From: a virus
Length of the DNA: 53,821 nucleotides
Strand: one strand, 5' to 3'
IMG/VR virus record: IMGVR_UViG_3300038713_000166
Span: 1 to 53,821 of that record
Shown: in pieces, positions 52,969-53,821 of the stretch
How the letters are laid out: every line of letters begins with the position of its first letter
How positions within the stretch are numbered: the stretch's first letter is position 1
Position numbers and translations under genes: made by a program
Notes under the pieces: generated by a model
The model's database searches: none
The model's input: the letters and a program-made list of their open reading frames with translations, nothing else
Told to the model about the DNA's origin: nothing

Positions 52969-53235
52969 ATGCTTAAAGCAAAATTAAAAACGACTACAAA
53001 AAAAATGTCTTTAACTGAACTCGTTAAAAACGTTGAAAAATTTAATGTGGAAGATATCCCATTGAATGAAAGAAACCATATTTTAATAAGTAAGGTTTTT
53101 AATAAGTTTAACAGTCTTAAGAAAGCGCATTTTAAAAATGCTGAAAATAAAGGGATTGTTAAAAAAATAGGAACTAACGAATTTAAAAAAGTTTCTTATG
53201 AATACGAAATAACTAAAACTGAATGGAGTAAATAA
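52969..53235 (+). CDS. Hypothetical basic protein
   Basis: The 88-residue Lys-rich protein (KKMSLTELVKNVEKFNVEDIPLNERNHILISKVF) has a TTACATGGAG leader before its ATG. It is mostly helical with a beta-like end (FKKVSYEYEITKTEW). No family recognised. It heads the operon that continues over the right edge into 1-385. Confidence 0.55.
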   Translation: MLKAKLKTTTKKMSLTELVKNVEKFNVEDIPLNERNHILISKVFNKFNSLKKAHFKNAENKGIVKKIGTNEFKKVSYEYEITKTEWSK

Positions 53236-53237
53236 TT

Positions 53238-53657
53238 ATGAAAGCAATATTAATAAATCCAAAATTAGAAACTATAAATGAGGTTAATTATAGTGGAGAT
53301 TACAAAGACATTTATAAATTAACTGAGTGCTCAACGTTCAGTTGTGTTTATCCATTTCACTTAAATGCAGATACGCTTTATTGTGATGATGAGGGATTTT
53401 TAAAACAATCTAATTATTGTTTCTCAATTCGTTGTGATAATGGCCATACTCCTATATTACCTGGAAATGCTTTAATTTTAGGAACTGATGAAGAAGGAGA
53501 AAGTCAGGACGTAGAAAGTTCAATTGAAATGGTACAAGAACGAATTGTTTTTATAGGGCATCAAGCAATTGATTTAGGAAATGAAATTAAACTTTCTCCA
53601 TTACCTACTATTTTTAATGATGAAGATATTGCTAGGGCAATTAAAAATCATGATTAA
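53238..53657 (+). CDS. DUF3846-like protein
   Basis: The 139-residue acidic protein starts KAILINPKLETINEVNYSGDYKDIYKL, followed by DTLYCDDEGFLKQSNYCFSI and GNALILGTDEEGESQDVESS. This fits the DUF3846 family of phage proteins of unknown function. It follows the preceding gene by 2 bases. Its last codons are repeated at the window start. Confidence 0.7.
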   Translation: MKAILINPKLETINEVNYSGDYKDIYKLTECSTFSCVYPFHLNADTLYCDDEGFLKQSNYCFSIRCDNGHTPILPGNALILGTDEEGESQDVESSIEMVQERIVFIGHQAIDLGNEIKLSPLPTIFNDEDIARAIKNHD

Positions 53658-53796
53658 ATTTATCAAAAATTATGGAGTATATATAGCTGAGATAATCTCA
53701 GCTATATTACTATTAGTTATTATCTATTATTCATTTTGGTTTATATGCCTGATAGATGATGCATGCTATCAATTAAATTTTATGGAGGTAATTTAA
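53650..53796 (+). CDS. Small single-pass membrane protein, version B
   Basis: ATG 53650 overlaps the end of the DUF3846-like gene and encodes 48 residues with one membrane helix (about residues 12-38). It is homologous to 45-203; the first 11 residues are almost identical, the helix start differs and is 4 residues shorter. The last codons overlap the ribosome-binding site of the next gene. Confidence 0.65.
   Translation: MIKFIKNYGVYIAEIISAILLLVIIYYSFWFICLIDDACYQLNFMEVI
53681..53707 (+). other. Perfect 12-bp hairpin inside membrane gene, version B
   Basis: Bases 53681-53692 and 53696-53707 are perfect inverted repeats around TAA (core GCTGAGA / TCTCAGC). It lies at the same place as 74-102 in the other version. 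Both arms differ from that version, with matching changes that maintain pairing. Confidence 0.8.
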
Positions 53797-53821
53797 ATGT
53801 ATAATGTTTTAAATGATGATG
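53797..53821 (+). CDS. 58-residue hypothetical protein, first 8 codons only
   Basis: The window ends inside this gene. The 25 bases present are identical to the first 25 bases of the complete gene at 209-385, including the TGGAGG leader before it. Confidence 0.8.

Overview
The window looks like one complete genome of a double-stranded DNA tailed phage, about 53.6 kb, AT-rich and gene-dense. The first 233 bases and the last 216 bases carry the same gene junction (DUF3846-like gene, small membrane gene, 58-residue gene) in two diverged versions, so the sequence closes on itself. The late genes (P22-like portal, two P22-gp4-like adaptors, no tape measure, no sheath, large internal virion proteins) suggest a short-tailed podovirus. 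Small basic proteins of the DUF6321 and DUF5872 types, S74 tail fibre and GroES-like protein are typical of phages of marine Alphaproteobacteria (SAR11/SAR116/Roseobacter neighbourhood); this host call is inference. I see no integrase, no phage RNA polymerase, no tRNA and no CRISPR array, so transcription should depend on host RNA polymerase.

Layout: (1) 1-615, end of an accessory operon, a strong terminator, and a promoter followed at once by a second terminator-like hairpin. (2) 616-33912, one long plus-strand late operon: HlyC-like acyltransferase homologue, low-complexity protein, large terminase, a run of tiny genes sharing a C-terminal motif, portal, EF-hand membrane protein, holin-like protein, many tiny basic or zinc-ribbon genes, GroES-like co-chaperonin, scaffold, decoration and capsid proteins, adaptors, tail proteins, S74 fibre, internal virion proteins and a T4-type lysozyme. 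(3) 33909-41862, minus-strand replication block: family A DNA polymerase, PAPS-reductase-like ATP pyrophosphatase, DUF6378-like protein, SF1 helicase, AlpA-like regulator, TOTE-like primase, an SSB-like acidic-tailed protein and a coiled-coil protein. (4) 41935-43538, plus-strand SNF2-type helicase and a small acidic gene. (5) 43585-49494, minus-strand accessory block with an XF1762-like protein, a C5 cytosine methyltransferase carrying a second gene in another frame, an XRE regulator and many small genes. (6) 49495-53821, an iteron-like intergenic region, small terminase, VRR-NUC nuclease, GP88-like protein and two plus-strand accessory cassettes with very similar upstream architecture.

The observations I rate highest are: three perfect copies of the bacterial chromosomal centromere parS (TGTTTCACGTGAAACA) inside late genes with no parB visible; a 255-residue reading frame with its own strong ribosome-binding site lying wholly inside the cytosine methyltransferase gene, with both frames showing family motifs and co-phased repeats; a hairpin in the redundant ends whose two arms differ between the versions while pairing is kept; a HlyC/RTX-acyltransferase homologue with the catalytic His replaced by Tyr; and a duplicated cassette of TTCGGGG repeats, hairpin, promoter and ribosome-binding site before two accessory operons.
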